Assembly: GCA_015655225.1 (NCBI GenBank)
Contig: JAATFK010000525.1
Location: 1-5,920, forward strand
DNA: 5,920 nt
Direction: 5' to 3'
Source of the DNA: Solirubrobacterales bacterium
GTDB taxonomy: Bacteria; Actinomycetota; Thermoleophilia; Solirubrobacterales; Solirubrobacteraceae
Part shown: positions 5,790 through 5,920 of the stretch, in pieces
How the letters are laid out: each line of letters opens with the position of its first letter
Position numbering within the stretch: the stretch's first letter is position 1
The notes under the pieces: model-generated
Databases searched by the model: none
Seen by the model: the letters and a program-made list of their open reading frames with translations, nothing else
What the model was told of the DNA's origin: nothing
Made by a program: the position numbers and the translations under genes

Positions 5790-5794
5790 AAGGA

Positions 5795-5821
5795 TTCCCG
5801 TCAGGGAAGCCCGGCTTCCGC
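5795..5821. repeat. Two mutually exclusive hairpins, plus a long-range arm
   Basis: TTCCC (5795-5799) pairs with GGGAA (5804-5808). GGAAGC (5805-5810) pairs with GCTTCC (5814-5819). The two share bases 5805-5808, so both cannot form together. CTTCCGC (5815-5821) is also the exact complement of GCGGAAG (5761-5767), which would enclose the neighbouring 12-bp hairpin's 5' arm. Recurrent GGAAG/CTTCC arms allow several competing folds. The pairings are seen directly; any switching role is inferred. Confidence 0.55.
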
Positions 5822-5862
5822 GAGGTGCGGTCCAGCCGGTGCGCTCCGCTCTTCGTGCCGGG

Positions 5863-5889
5863 TGATCGGCGTCCGTCGGCGAGACTTGG
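5863..5889 (-). promoter_or_regulatory. Candidate flagellar sigma (FliA/WhiG-type) promoter for the operon
   Basis: On the minus strand CCAA (5889-5886), 15 bases, then GCCGATCA (5870-5863) compares with TAAA-N15-GCCGATAA, the FliA/WhiG consensus. The -10 matches 7 of 8 positions with exact spacing; the -35 matches only 2 of 4. A start near 5856 would give a leader of about 130 bases that contains the inverted repeats. A 5-bp inverted repeat (5879-5883 with 5893-5897) flanks the -35 element. Genes upstream of the window might instead read through from a more distant promoter. Confidence 0.4.
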
Positions 5890-5920
5890 GACCTCGCTAG
5901 CTGCCCGTGAGCGAGCCCGC

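Noticed and set aside
5726..5791. 22-residue N-terminal extension of the FlgG-like protein
   Set aside because: It runs through the 12-bp inverted repeat, has no match to rod proteins, and ATG 5725 has a good Shine-Dalgarno and the canonical start.
5820..5920. Short open frames on both strands at the right edge
   Set aside because: No start with a binding site and no recognisable motif; one minus frame is closed by a TAG at 5899-5897 after seven codons, so at most a tail of an upstream gene that cannot be confirmed.
5741..5920. c-di-GMP-I or another known riboswitch in the flgG leader
   Set aside because: I looked for the conserved GEMM segments on the minus strand and did not find them; the structure is reported as unassigned instead.

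Overview
The window comes from a very GC-rich genome with actinobacterial-style proteins. The combination of a PASTA/Hanks-type kinase start, a CxxS 'DsbA-family' protein and a flagellar operon with fliW and csrA fits a motile Thermoleophilia (Solirubrobacterales-like) bacterium best. That placement is inferred from protein style, not from a marker gene.

Left edge (1-1054): two divergent genes lie back to back. The N-terminal 82 codons of a Ser/Thr protein kinase run leftward off the window. A DsbA/FrnE-like thioredoxin-fold protein runs rightward from a GTG at 272. Only 24 bases separate the two starts, and the rightward gene may be leaderless.

Centre and right (1051-5725): one tightly packed leftward flagellar operon, transcribed in the order flgG-like rod gene, flgJ-like rod-binding gene, flgN, flgK, flgL, fliW, csrA. 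Junctions are ATGA (4-base overlap), TGATG (1-base overlap), then gaps of 4, 2, 12 and 45 bases, so translational coupling is likely along most of it. The order follows assembly: distal rod, rod-binding factor, the chaperone for FlgK/FlgL, the two hook-filament junction proteins, then the FliW/CsrA pair that in Bacillus tunes flagellin translation. The flgN-flgK-flgL-fliW-csrA core resembles the Bacillus locus, but there is no flgM before flgN. No flagellin gene follows csrA. Instead csrA collides with the convergent dsbA-like gene, the two TAG stops sharing one CTAG.

Right edge (5726-5920): no gene is supported in these 195 bases. They hold a flagellar-sigma-like promoter candidate facing the operon, then a cluster of inverted repeats in what would be the 5' leader: a perfect 12-bp stem with a 3-base loop, and two hairpins that share an arm and so exclude each other. 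The most interesting signals are this leader, and a small stem-loop on the csrA ribosome binding site that presents AAGGA in its loop, as a CsrA autoregulatory site would.
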